Source: Pirellula staleyi DSM 6068 (lineage in GTDB: Bacteria > Planctomycetota > Planctomycetia > Pirellulales > Pirellulaceae). Taken from it: a stretch of DNA of 64,000 nt. The notes under the pieces were generated by a model. That model was given only the letters and a program-made list of their open reading frames with translations, searched no databases and was not told where the DNA came from. Both the position numbers and the translations under genes were made by a program. Location of the stretch: the NCBI GenBank assembly GCA_945875845.1, contig CAMCMB010000003.1, forward strand, positions 1 through 64,000. Direction: 5' to 3'. This document shows, in pieces, positions 27,593-36,748 of this stretch (its first letter is position 1; every line of letters starts with the position of its first letter).

Positions 27593-27734
27593 GGGATAGA
27601 CACATCTTTTGTTCTAGCGTGGAGGGCTGAAAATCGGCTTTTCAAGGCACTTAAAACTTGTATCTCCCCCAAAAAACTGCTTCAATAGGATCGGTAACGA
27701 ACCCGGACATCCGTTCACGTTGGAGTCGTAAGGT

Positions 27735-30032
27735 ATGCTAGTTCGGTTTTTTGAAATTGCCTTGTTCCTTGCTTTCCTTGCTTTCGTTGTTTTCTTACGT
27801 GCAGCGCCCTGCAGCGGGGCGAACGAAGCCGACGATGCTTTCTTCGAAACGAGAATCCGCCCCGTACTGGCTAGCTCCTGCATCGAATGTCATGGCCCCA
27901 AGAAAGCCAGTGGAGGATTGAGACTCGATTCGCGAGCGGCCATCCTTCAAGGGGGCGATAGCGGTTCGGCCATCGAGCCTGGAAACCTAGACACGAGCCT
28001 GCTGGTGCGAGCGATCCGCCGAGATGTTGACGCCGAAATTAAGATGCCTCCAGAGAAGCCTCTGTCAAAACAAGCTGTCGAGGACCTTACCCGGTGGATC
28101 GAAGCGGGCGCAAAGTGGCCAGAGTCCTTTACTGCCCCGATCGCAAGCGACAATCGGCATTGGGCTTTTGAACCCCTAAAGTCGGTTGCAATCCCCGAGG
28201 ATCCAACAGGTTGGTCCAAACAACCGATCGACCGGCTTATCGCAGTTGCTCGAATGGAAAGCGGACTTAATCCGGTACCGCCTGCGAGCAAACAATCGTT
28301 GCTGCGTCGCGCTTATTTTGATCTCATCGGTCTGCCCCCGTCTCCCGAACAAGTCGACGCGTTTTTGGCAGACAACTCTCCAATCGCGTTTGAGAAGATT
28401 GTCGATGAATTATTGAGTTCACCACGTTACGGTGAGCGCTGGGCCAGGCATTGGCTCGATCTGGTTCGCTACGCAGACACGGCAGGGGACAACTCGGATT
28501 ACCCTATACCTCAAGCCTACTTGTATCGGGACTATGTGATCGATGCGTACAACGCGGACCTGCCCTACGATCGCTTTTTGCACGAACAATTGGCGGGCGA
28601 TCTCATCGCCAAGGATGCATCGGAGACCGATTACGCGCGTTTGGTGATCGCCACCGGCTTTATCGCGCAATCGAAGCGCATTGGGACTCGCGAGCTAGAA
28701 GATATGCACTTGATTATCGAGGATACGCTCTCGACGCTTGGGCCTGCGATCATGGGTTTGTCGATCCGTTGCGCCCGTTGTCACGATCACAAGTTCGATC
28801 CGCTGACGATGGAAGATTACTATGGAATGTATGGATTCTTTGCAAGTACACAATATCCATTTGCAGGCGCTGAGGAAGTGAGGAAACAAACCAAATTCGC
28901 ACCTTTGATTTCCCCGAAGCAGGCCAGTGAAAAGCAGGCCAGTGAAAAGCAGGCCAGTGAAAAGCTTGCAAACGTTGATAAAGCGGACTCCGTCTCAGCA
29001 GTAGCAACAGCGTACGCGGTAGGAGAGCTCCAGCCGGTCGACGTCCCAATACAGACCAACGGAAATCCCCACACATCCAGTGGCGTGACCGCCCGTCGCG
29101 GCGTTCCCAAAATCCTCGACGATCGTCCGCTGGAGATTCCAACAGGGGCTGGCGGACGACTGGAACTGGCTCATTGGTTGACGGGAAGAGGAAGTTTCTT
29201 GACCGCTCGCGTAATGGCCAATCGCATTTGGCAAAATCATTTCGGCAAGTCGATCGTTCCGACCCCATCCGACTTCGGATTTCGGGGCACGCCTCCAACG
29301 CATCCTGATTTATTGGAGTGGTTGGCAAACGAATTCGTCGCATCCGGTTGGTCCGTGAAGTCGCTGCACCGGAAGATCATGTTATCGAAAACGTATCAAC
29401 TTTCCACGCAGGGAGATCCGCACAATTCCCAGGTCGATTCTGGAAATGCTCTGTACTGGCGGTTCGATCGTCGCCGATTGGATGCCGAGTCGTTGCGAGA
29501 CACGCTATTGATGCTTGGCGGTTCGCTCGATCTGAACCGACCTGGTCCGCATCCATTTCCCGAGCCTTCCAAGTGGCGGTACACGGCTCATCATCAATTC
29601 AATGATGTATGTTATCCATCGGACCACAGAAGTGTTTACTTGATGGTTCAGCGATTGCACGCTCACCCGTATCTATCGCTGTTCAATGGAGCGGATGCCA
29701 GTCTCTCGACCCCTATGCGGGACAATTCGATCGTTTCGACGCAAGCTCTTTTCCTGCTTAATAATTCATTGGTTCATGAAAAGGCGACCGGTTTCGCAGT
29801 CAAACTTTTGGATCATTCGAGCGTCACGAATGACCGAATTGAGTCCGCCTATTTGCGAGTTTTCGGTCGCCGTCCAACGGAGGTGGAATTCGCAAAGTGC
29901 TCCACATTTATAGACCAGTATGTACGGTCGCTCGAGGCGGAGGGAGTCGCTGCGGATAGTCGCGAACGGGAGGCGTGGTCTAGTTTGATACGCGCGCTGT
30001 TCGCTTCAAACGAGTTCTTTTATGTGGATTGA
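27735..30032 (+). CDS. PSCyt1-DUF1549-DUF1553 planctomycete cytochrome protein
   Basis: The 765-residue product has a signal peptide (VRFFEIALFLAFLAFVVFLR). A PSCyt1 domain contains the heme motif CIECH (49-53), with the downstream GGLRLDSRAAILQGG and IKMPPEKPLS motifs typical of these cytochromes. DUF1549 (~155-370) carries a second CxxCH, CARCH (346-350). DUF1553 spans ~455-760. The linker carries a perfect 15 bp tandem repeat (KQASE three times, ~395-410). It is a different subtype from the two other DUF1549 genes here, which have C-x4-C-H. DUF1501 follows 42 bp after the stop, from ATG 30075. Predicted to be a diheme envelope protein of unknown substrate. Confidence 0.9.
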   Translation: MLVRFFEIALFLAFLAFVVFLRAAPCSGANEADDAFFETRIRPVLASSCIECHGPKKASGGLRLDSRAAILQGGDSGSAIEPGNLDTSLLVRAIRRDVDAEIKMPPEKPLSKQAVEDLTRWIEAGAKWPESFTAPIASDNRHWAFEPLKSVAIPEDPTGWSKQPIDRLIAVARMESGLNPVPPASKQSLLRRAYFDLIGLPPSPEQVDAFLADNSPIAFEKIVDELLSSPRYGERWARHWLDLVRYADTAGDNSDYPIPQAYLYRDYVIDAYNADLPYDRFLHEQLAGDLIAKDASETDYARLVIATGFIAQSKRIGTRELEDMHLIIEDTLSTLGPAIMGLSIRCARCHDHKFDPLTMEDYYGMYGFFASTQYPFAGAEEVRKQTKFAPLISPKQASEKQASEKQASEKLANVDKADSVSAVATAYAVGELQPVDVPIQTNGNPHTSSGVTARRGVPKILDDRPLEIPTGAGGRLELAHWLTGRGSFLTARVMANRIWQNHFGKSIVPTPSDFGFRGTPPTHPDLLEWLANEFVASGWSVKSLHRKIMLSKTYQLSTQGDPHNSQVDSGNALYWRFDRRRLDAESLRDTLLMLGGSLDLNRPGPHPFPEPSKWRYTAHHQFNDVCYPSDHRSVYLMVQRLHAHPYLSLFNGADASLSTPMRDNSIVSTQALFLLNNSLVHEKATGFAVKLLDHSSVTNDRIESAYLRVFGRRPTEVEFAKCSTFIDQYVRSLEAEGVAADSREREAWSSLIRALFASNEFFYVD
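28916..28968 (+). repeat. Intragenic 15 bp tandem repeat (KQASE)
   Basis: AAGCAGGCCAGTGAA is repeated three times in the DUF1549-DUF1553 linker, followed by a partial fourth unit (AAGCTTGCA). Length change here would stay in frame and simply alter linker length. Confidence 0.85.
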
Positions 30033-30074
30033 TTCGAACGAACCCTTTTGCATGGAATTGGAATACGATTCACT

Positions 30075-31451
30075 ATGATTGGAGCAAATTTGTCGAACCG
30101 CCGCGTTTTTCTAAACCAAGCAGCAGCCCTTACAGCCACGACGGGAGTGTCCATTCAAAATCGTTTGGCGTACGCGGCGACCGTCCATGGCGGTCATCCG
30201 TTGGAGCCCAAACTCGGCCACCACGCCGCCCGAGCCCAGCATTTGATCCAGTTCTTTTTCACGGGTGGCCTGTCGCATGTCGATACGTTCGACTACAAAC
30301 CCAAATTGCAGCAGGACCACGGAAAGAAACTGAATCCGCAGGTTAAACCACTCAAAGCATCGCCATGGAAATTCCAGCCCTACGGTGAGTGTGGCAAGAT
30401 GGTCAGTGAATTGTTTTCGAATGTCGGCTCCGTCGTCGATGAGATCTGTTTTTTGCACACCGTGCGTGGTGATTCTGCCGGCCACTCCGCAGCAACATTA
30501 GGGATGTTGACAGGTTCGATCACGATTCCGATGCCCAGTCTTGGATCGTGGTTGAGCTATGGACTGGGCACGCTGAACACCAATCTACCCCCCTTCGTCG
30601 TGTTGGCGGCCAAGGAACCCTACAACGCGTACTTAGCATGGGATGCTAGTTTTTTACCCGGTTACCACAAAGGGACGAGGTTGTTTCCTGGGTCGAATCC
30701 TTTACCCAACGTAGAGAGTCCGGTCGCATCGGTAACGCGTCGCGAGTTGGAGAGTGTTATGCTGCGAGACTTGAACCTAGAGCACTTTGAGCGACACGGG
30801 CGAGAACTCGATCTTCAGTCCAGGATCACTTCCATCGAAACAGCTCAGGGTTTGATGCGTGAGGCTCCGGAAGCGTTTGATATTCGCCAAGAGCCGCAAC
30901 ATGTTCTCGATCTTTACGGCAGCAACACTTCCGATCCAGCTTCGTTTGCCGCCCAGTGCCTGATGGCTCGACGTTTGGTAGAACGTGGGGTGCGAGTTGT
31001 CAATTTGTTCGATGTTGGATCCAATTCGAACTGGGATCATCACGGTGATATTACACAACACGCAGGCTTGGCGCGAAATGTCGATCGTCCGATCGCCGGA
31101 TTGATCAAGGATCTTCGTCAGCGTGGAATGCTCGACGATACACTCATCGTTGGATGTTCCGAGTTTGGTCGTACGCCGTGGGAGGACGCAGATCCGAAGG
31201 GTCGCGGCCACTTCAATTCCAATTTCACCTGCTTTCTTGCTGGTGGCGGCGTGAAAGGGGGAACGAGTCATGGAGTGTCCGATGATTATGGAGCCACAGC
31301 TATTGAAAATCCGGTGCATACGCACGACTTCCACGCGACCCTATTGCACCTCATGGGACTAGACCACACCCAGCTTACGTATCGATACTCCGGCCGTGAC
31401 TTCCGATTGACCGACATCCACGGCAATGTCATTCACCAAGTATTCGCTTAA
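30075..31451 (+). CDS. DUF1501 protein with Tat-type leader, third copy
   Basis: The ATG at 30075 is preferred over 30048 because it places NRRVFLNQAAALTATTGV near the N-terminus as a Tat leader, giving 458 residues. Family motifs: LIQFFFTGGLSHVDTFDYKP, VRGDSAGHSAATLGMLTG, LMARRLVERGVRVVNLFDVG, NWDHHGDI, LIVGCSEFGRTPW and RGHFNSNFTCFLAGGG. It belongs to the subtype that normally accompanies PSCyt1-DUF1549 genes, as here, and is more distant from the other two copies. Likely exported folded through Tat. Activity is not known. Confidence 0.9.
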   Translation: MIGANLSNRRVFLNQAAALTATTGVSIQNRLAYAATVHGGHPLEPKLGHHAARAQHLIQFFFTGGLSHVDTFDYKPKLQQDHGKKLNPQVKPLKASPWKFQPYGECGKMVSELFSNVGSVVDEICFLHTVRGDSAGHSAATLGMLTGSITIPMPSLGSWLSYGLGTLNTNLPPFVVLAAKEPYNAYLAWDASFLPGYHKGTRLFPGSNPLPNVESPVASVTRRELESVMLRDLNLEHFERHGRELDLQSRITSIETAQGLMREAPEAFDIRQEPQHVLDLYGSNTSDPASFAAQCLMARRLVERGVRVVNLFDVGSNSNWDHHGDITQHAGLARNVDRPIAGLIKDLRQRGMLDDTLIVGCSEFGRTPWEDADPKGRGHFNSNFTCFLAGGGVKGGTSHGVSDDYGATAIENPVHTHDFHATLLHLMGLDHTQLTYRYSGRDFRLTDIHGNVIHQVFA

Positions 31452-31482
31452 GTGTCTTAAGGGATGGTTTGAACGGATAAAC

Positions 31483-31803
31483 ATGTCTTCATTCGAAAAG
31501 ACCGCGAACGTAGTTCCGCATTTGCTCAGTTTTGTCTCGAATCCAGAAGGGGACATGGTCACAGTCCATTTGGACGCAGATGGTTTGGACTTCCTCATCC
31601 AACAACTAACTATTTTAAAACAGCTTCTACATGACGGGCAATGCGAGCACATTCACTTATTCACGACCGATTCCATCGGTGCAGAACTAAGTTCAACGAG
31701 GATCAAGTCAAATCCAGCCGAATCGACTGTCATCCAACACGTTAAGCTGAACTGCTGGACGAGAGAATGGGCCGAAAAGCATATGCTTATTAAAACATCT
31801 TGA
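31483..31803 (+). CDS. Small Imm32-like protein
   Basis: 106 residues from ATG 31483, beginning 31 bp after the DUF1501 stop. There is no signal peptide or membrane segment. The segment VTVHLDADGLDFLIQQLTIL, then KQLLHDGQCEHIHLFTTDSI, follows the pattern of the Imm32 immunity-protein family (a 'G..GL..L...L..L......HxHL' arrangement). That resemblance is from memory and weak. No toxin gene (RHS, polymorphic toxin) lies nearby, so an immunity role is unsupported by context. It may be a solitary housekeeping relative of the family. Confidence 0.45.
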   Translation: MSSFEKTANVVPHLLSFVSNPEGDMVTVHLDADGLDFLIQQLTILKQLLHDGQCEHIHLFTTDSIGAELSSTRIKSNPAESTVIQHVKLNCWTREWAEKHMLIKTS

Positions 31804-31972
31804 CTGTGAGTTCAAAGGTTCGTTGGCGGGCAAAATGTGTACGGAGTATGATACAATCCCCCATTCGGTGTAACGACGGGTCGGGACCGTGAACCACAAG
31901 GCGAGCACTCGTCGCGTGCCATTGATTCGCACGCAATCGCAACTCCAATTCCAACAAGAGCTGGCAATCTAT

Positions 31973-34804
31973 ATGATCCAAACGTCGTGGCGCATGTTTG
32001 CATGTTGCATTGTTGCACTGGTTGCCGTCGGGCTGATGTCCCATTGTGACGCGGATGACTGGCCAATGTGGCGTCAAAATGCTGGACGAACCGGCACCAC
32101 TGTGGAAAGCCTTCCCGAAACACTTGTTTTAAAATGGGTGAGACATCTGCCACCGATTGAGCCAGCGTTTCATAGTCCGCGATTGCAGTTCGATGCTGGC
32201 TACGAACCGATCGTGGCCGATGGCAAGTTGCTTATCGCATCCTCTCGCAATGATTGTGTGACTGCCTACGAGGCGGCGACCGGACGTGAACTATGGGTGT
32301 ACCGCACAAATGGACCGGTCAGGTGCGCTCCTGCCGTTTGGAAACAATTCGTTTGCTTTGGATCGGATGATGGTTGCCTAGTCTGCGTCGAACTCGACAC
32401 AGGCAAATTGCTTTGGAAGCATCAAGTGGTACCGAATGATCGCCGGTTGCTCGGCAACAAACGACTCATATCGGTTTGGCCGGTGCGTGGCGGAGTTGTC
32501 GTTGACGAAGGCATCGTCTACTTGGCAGCTGGCGTGTGGCCTTTCGAAGGCGTCTTCGTCTGTGCCATGGACATTTTATCCGGCAATGTCCTTTGGCGAA
32601 ACGAACGTCTCGGGTACATCTTTGGACAACAGCCACACAATACCCAAGCCATCGGCGGACTTGCCCCCCAAGGGTACCTGATCGTCAACGACACAGAATT
32701 AATTGTCCCATGCTCGACGGCTTACCCCGCAAGATTGAATCGAAAAACGGGGGAGCTGATCGATTTCGCACTTCCTACCCCAGGACGTTTTCCGGGCGGG
32801 TGGTTTGCGACTCTCGATCCTCAAACTTCGAAAGATATACGCCGAGGTAAGCTCACTTTCGACGATCTCGTCAATCAGCAACAACACGAGGACAAACTGA
32901 ATAAGGGCTTCGGTGATTCCGGAATCAGTCGAAAAATTCGCGTTGGCGATCAAACCTTAAAATTCGACGATGGACTTAACGAGGTAGATGGAACGATTCA
33001 TTCGATGATTGTTGCCGATGCACAGCTCATTGTTTCGACTCGAGAGGGCAAAATATTCTGCTTCGGCGCCGCGGTCGCCGGCCAGAAAACGGCTGCGCAA
33101 TTGTGGCAAAACACAGTTACCGATTTCTCGGTGACCGATGCCGATAGTGCATATGCTAAACGTTTGGTTCTAGAGACCGGCAGTCCATATGGAACCGCCA
33201 TCGTTGTTGGACTCACCGATGGTCATCTCGTAAAGGCACTCGTCAAGGAGTCCAAGTATCATGTGATTGCTTTCGACGACGACGCGAGCAGGGTCGAAGA
33301 GCTTCGGCTCAAACTGCAGAATGCCGGTGTCTACGGCGATCGCGTTGCCGTGATTCACAGTGACCTGAAGCAGTTGTCACTGCCTCCCTATCTGGCGAAC
33401 CTCATGGTAACGGAGTCGATAAAGGGCCTGCCGGGTCCATCCACCGACCTGCTGCAGTCCCTCAGACCTTTTGGTGGCATCGCAGTGCTAGGCAACAGTG
33501 TCCCAGATGGGCAATTAAGTCAGTCACTGGTTCCCGGCACTTTTGAATTTTCTACGTTGGATGGGAAGCAAATGGTACGTCGCGTGGGAGCCTTGCCGGG
33601 GAGCGCTGATTACCAAGGGAACTATGAATACTGCGATGACACGTTGGTCAGGTTTCCGCTTGGCGTGCTGTGGTTCGATGACACCCTCGCCCATTTCAAG
33701 CGTTCCCCGCAACCTGAGTTCAAAGATGGCATCATGGTTTCTCGACCTAAGGATTGGCGTGCCGAGAGAGTCAAAGGCGATAACACTCGCGACTATCCAT
33801 TGCTTCGTCCGGTGTTCTCCGACATTTATACCGGGCGTGTCCTGGACGCATTGGAGTATCCAAGTGTGCGTGCAAGGTTCAAAGACTTCGGGCTCAATGA
33901 GCGTCAACAAAGTTACTACCATGCACCACATCAGAAGACGGCACTGAATCCGCTACCGCCCATAGCAGGAGAAAGGATCAACCCGATGACGGGCAAAAAG
34001 GAACCTCGCGTGTTTCCGAAAACATACGGCTGTGATGGCGGTGTGGATTATGGATTCCTCTATACACTGAGAAGTGGAACAGCCGCTTTCTACGACAAGA
34101 CACTCGAAAGCGGAACCGTCTTTATCAGTGGCCCCCGCAGTGGTTGTACGAACAGTATCATCCCATCCGGCGGATTGCTCAACGTACCGTATTTTTACGA
34201 GGGATGCACTTGCAGCTATCCCTTGCCGACGGCGTTGAGTTTGGTTGCGATGCCGGAATCTCACGAGCAATGGTCATCTTGGGGCGATGACCCAATCGAG
34301 CCGGGCTCCATTGAACGGATCGGCGTGAACTTTGGAGCTCCCGGAGATCGGAAAACTCGAGATGGAACCTTGTGGTTGGATTACCCATCGGTTGGCGGAC
34401 CGTCGCCCAAGATTCGAATCGAAATGGTTCCAGAAAATCCGACGTTCCACTATCGACATAGCCACTGGATCAAAGGAGGCACAGTTTTGCCCTGGGTTGC
34501 AGCGTCTTCCGTGGAAGGTCTCAATGAATTAAAACTACAAGACCTTAAGCCGGGAATCTATACAGTCCGACTCTATTTCGCTGAAAGCAATCCACTTCGT
34601 CCGGGAGACCGCATCCAGAATGTTTTTGTCAACGGCCAACTGGTCCTTAGCGACTTTGATATTCTTGCGGAAGCGAAGCAACCGATGTCGGGGATCGTGC
34701 GCCAGATCGATGGAGTCATGATCGACGAAACATTTGCAATGCGGTTGCAGGCCGTCGTCGGCCAATCCCTCATCAGTGGGTTTGAGCTCATACGCACCAA
34801 TTAA
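31973..34804 (+). CDS. PQQ-type beta-propeller with inserted Rossmann/methyltransferase-like domain and C-terminal malectin-like domain
   Basis: The start at ATG 31973 gives a signal peptide (RMFACCIVALVAVGLMSHCDA|D); the product has ~943 residues. After DDWPMWRQNAGRTGTT come propeller blades (LLIASSRNDCVTAYEAATGR, ELWVYRT; FVCFGSDDGCLVCVELDTGK, LLWKHQ). In the middle, ETGSPYGTAIVVGLTDGHLV then YHVIAFDDDASRVEELRLKL and VAVIHSDLKQLSLPP look like a SAM-methyltransferase Rossmann half. The segment up to GGIAVLGN completes it. Propeller sequence resumes, and the end (GIYTVRLYFAES...QNVFVNGQLVLSDFDILAEA) is malectin-like. The Rossmann glycine motif is weak (VVGLTDG), so catalysis is doubtful. It is a stand-alone gene. 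Confidence 0.75.
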   Translation: MIQTSWRMFACCIVALVAVGLMSHCDADDWPMWRQNAGRTGTTVESLPETLVLKWVRHLPPIEPAFHSPRLQFDAGYEPIVADGKLLIASSRNDCVTAYEAATGRELWVYRTNGPVRCAPAVWKQFVCFGSDDGCLVCVELDTGKLLWKHQVVPNDRRLLGNKRLISVWPVRGGVVVDEGIVYLAAGVWPFEGVFVCAMDILSGNVLWRNERLGYIFGQQPHNTQAIGGLAPQGYLIVNDTELIVPCSTAYPARLNRKTGELIDFALPTPGRFPGGWFATLDPQTSKDIRRGKLTFDDLVNQQQHEDKLNKGFGDSGISRKIRVGDQTLKFDDGLNEVDGTIHSMIVADAQLIVSTREGKIFCFGAAVAGQKTAAQLWQNTVTDFSVTDADSAYAKRLVLETGSPYGTAIVVGLTDGHLVKALVKESKYHVIAFDDDASRVEELRLKLQNAGVYGDRVAVIHSDLKQLSLPPYLANLMVTESIKGLPGPSTDLLQSLRPFGGIAVLGNSVPDGQLSQSLVPGTFEFSTLDGKQMVRRVGALPGSADYQGNYEYCDDTLVRFPLGVLWFDDTLAHFKRSPQPEFKDGIMVSRPKDWRAERVKGDNTRDYPLLRPVFSDIYTGRVLDALEYPSVRARFKDFGLNERQQSYYHAPHQKTALNPLPPIAGERINPMTGKKEPRVFPKTYGCDGGVDYGFLYTLRSGTAAFYDKTLESGTVFISGPRSGCTNSIIPSGGLLNVPYFYEGCTCSYPLPTALSLVAMPESHEQWSSWGDDPIEPGSIERIGVNFGAPGDRKTRDGTLWLDYPSVGGPSPKIRIEMVPENPTFHYRHSHWIKGGTVLPWVAASSVEGLNELKLQDLKPGIYTVRLYFAESNPLRPGDRIQNVFVNGQLVLSDFDILAEAKQPMSGIVRQIDGVMIDETFAMRLQAVVGQSLISGFELIRTN

Positions 34805-34889
34805 GTCTACTAGCTAATTGATTGTGCTTCAGATTCACTTGACGTATTCAAATTGGGCTCGCTTGCGCGGCAAAGTACGTGTCCGGATC

Positions 34890-34985
34890 GAATGCCGCTG
34901 GGTTTATCCCAGGGGATCGTTACCTTCACGCTAGGGCGAAGGTCAGATACCACTGGCATAAAGCCAGGTGGCATTCGTGCTGAAT
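34890..34985. repeat. Dispersed repeat with TGGGTTTATCCCAGGGG, related to 7625-7690
   Basis: GCCGCTGGGTTTATCCCAGG then GGATCGTTACC, and the later ACTGGCATAAAGCCAGGTGG, are two small palindromes (CTGGGTTTATCCCAG and CTGGCATAAAGCCAG). The first recurs inverted near 7633. The rest of 34805-35355 shows no gene. Confidence 0.6.
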
Positions 34986-35355
34986 TGCCATTGTTTAGTC
35001 TCTCCCTTGCATGGAGTGAATGGTTCGTCAATCTTGTGCAATCGTTTTGTCAATTCAAGCTAGATCCTATTGACCGAGCCCGTGGAGTTGAATCAACGTA
35101 AGTCAAAACGGCCGATCCACAACATCGTCTGCTGGATACTTCCTTCTGGAAAAAATCGTCGCACCTATTTTCTAGAGAAATTAAATGGCAAGAAGTTTTG
35201 CAAAAGGAATTTGATCGTTTTGTCCTTTTTAGGAAATTTTCGGATGCTCATTCTCAAGTGAATGCGGTTTACTTGCGGCCCAGCCCGTCTACCGATACGA
35301 TAAAAACGCTGAGATGATTCCCACCATTTTGTTCCTCTAGAATTGAATCCATTCG

Positions 35356-35568
35356 ATGCGACTCCTTATTCTGGCAACGCTGCTGTGCCTGTCTCAAAGT
35401 GTTCAAGCAGGCGACAAGGTCTTTTCTGGCCCACAGGTTGGCGAAAAGCCTCCCGTATTCAAAGTGCGAGGCGTCTTCGACACAGACGCTGGGACAGAAA
35501 CGGATTTCGTGGCCAAGTCCAACGGCAAGCCGATCGTTTTGATCTTTGTGCATGATTTGAATCGCTAG
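35356..35568 (+). pseudogene. Truncated exported redoxin/thioredoxin-like protein
   Basis: Seventy codons encode a signal peptide (MRLLILATLLCLSQSVQA|G), then DKVFSGPQVGEKPPVFKVRG, VFDTDAGTETDFVAKSNGKP and IVLIFVHDLNR. This is the first strand-helix portion of a planctomycete redoxin-like protein that normally runs to about 190 residues. An in-frame TAG at 35566 is followed by SISITKR, which still resembles the next family residues (PSISMTR), so the stop arose within the gene. Downstream similarity then ends. No active-site CxxC is present in the remaining part. Nothing else is recognised up to 35922. Confidence 0.6.
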
Positions 35569-35922
35569 TCCATCAGCATAACCAAACGGAAAAAACGCTG
35601 GCAAAACACATACTTTTGTCGGCTGTGTCACCTGGCACCTACCGAAGGGCCACAGGCTCACGTCAGTGAGGCGCAAAACATCTCACCTGAGGAGCTGTCC
35701 TTGCCGAAAAATATTCGTACTGCAAAAAAGCAAATGGCTTCGCTATCTGTTTTTGTCCCCGCAGCGAAAACCGCAGACCTTATCTCGCTCTCCCATTGAG
35801 CTTCAATTCGTTCGACATTGCAATGAGGTTTTCCCAGTGACTTGGTACAGCGGAATTAGTACTGTATCACTGCAAAGAATTACGGTTGGCCATGTAAGGG
35901 TTATTTGCAAGCGCGGAGAGCA

Positions 35923-36720
35923 ATGGTGAACGAGCTAGAAAACAAACACGTGGTATGGGGCGTTTGCCCGTTTCTTGTCATTGGTTTCGTCTGCTTGGCC
36001 GCTTGCTCGCAACGACCATCATCCGCTCTGCCCGTGGGGACAGTGAAAATTGTTGCCGTGTACCCTCATGATCCCAACGCATTCACTCAAGGTTTAGCGA
36101 TCGAAAAAGGACAGATGTACGAAGGAACCGGACAGAAAGGTGTATCCGCGTTGAGAAAAGTGGATTTCAAAACCGGCAAAGTCGAAGTGAGCGTTCCATT
36201 GGACGATCGCTTCTTCGGTGAAGGAGTCACCATTCTCGATGGAAAGATCTATCAACTAACATGGCAGAACAACATCGGTCTGGTCTACGATCTAAAAACA
36301 ATGCGACCCGAATCGACATTCCGATATACGGGTGAAGGGTGGGGGCTTACCAACGATGGGAAGCAACTTATTCTCAGCGATGGCACTCCGTCTATTCGAT
36401 TTCTAGATCCAGTCACGTTCAAGGTGGTTCGCCAGATCGAAGTCCGCGACGCAGCGAAAAATCGAATCAAGTCGCTAAACGAACTCGAATACATCAGGGG
36501 CGAGATTTGGGCCAACATTTGGTACGAAGACCGCGTCGCTCGGATTTCCCCAGTCGATGGACGAGTCCTTGGTTGGGTCGACCTTAGCAACCTTATACCT
36601 CAAGCGACTCGTGGTCGAGAAGCAGTCCTCAACGGCATCGCCTATGACACCGAGTCCAAAAAAATCTATGTCACCGGCAAGAATTGGCCGAAACTGTTTG
36701 AGATCGAATTACAAAATTGA
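35923..36720 (+). CDS. Glutaminyl-peptide cyclotransferase (bacterial/plant beta-propeller type), lipoprotein
   Basis: About 265 residues from ATG 35923. The leader FLVIGFVCLAAC has a lipobox cysteine (LAAC|S), so it is predicted to be lipid-anchored at the envelope. The five-bladed propeller of the glutamine cyclotransferase family (PF05096) is clear: YPHDPNAFTQGLAIEKGQMY, EGTGQKGVSALRKVDFKTGK, FFGEGVTILDGKIYQLTWQN, GEGWGLTNDGKQLILSDGT, LNELEYIRGEIWANIWYED and VLNGIAYDTESKKIYVTGKN. It converts N-terminal glutamine of peptides to pyroglutamate. Catalytic Glu in FTQGL..E and LNELEY-type positions are present. It stands alone and converges on the DUF4159 gene. Confidence 0.9.
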   Translation: MVNELENKHVVWGVCPFLVIGFVCLAACSQRPSSALPVGTVKIVAVYPHDPNAFTQGLAIEKGQMYEGTGQKGVSALRKVDFKTGKVEVSVPLDDRFFGEGVTILDGKIYQLTWQNNIGLVYDLKTMRPESTFRYTGEGWGLTNDGKQLILSDGTPSIRFLDPVTFKVVRQIEVRDAAKNRIKSLNELEYIRGEIWANIWYEDRVARISPVDGRVLGWVDLSNLIPQATRGREAVLNGIAYDTESKKIYVTGKNWPKLFEIELQN

Positions 36721-36748
36721 GTGATTACGAGGCGGTGAATCGATTCGA

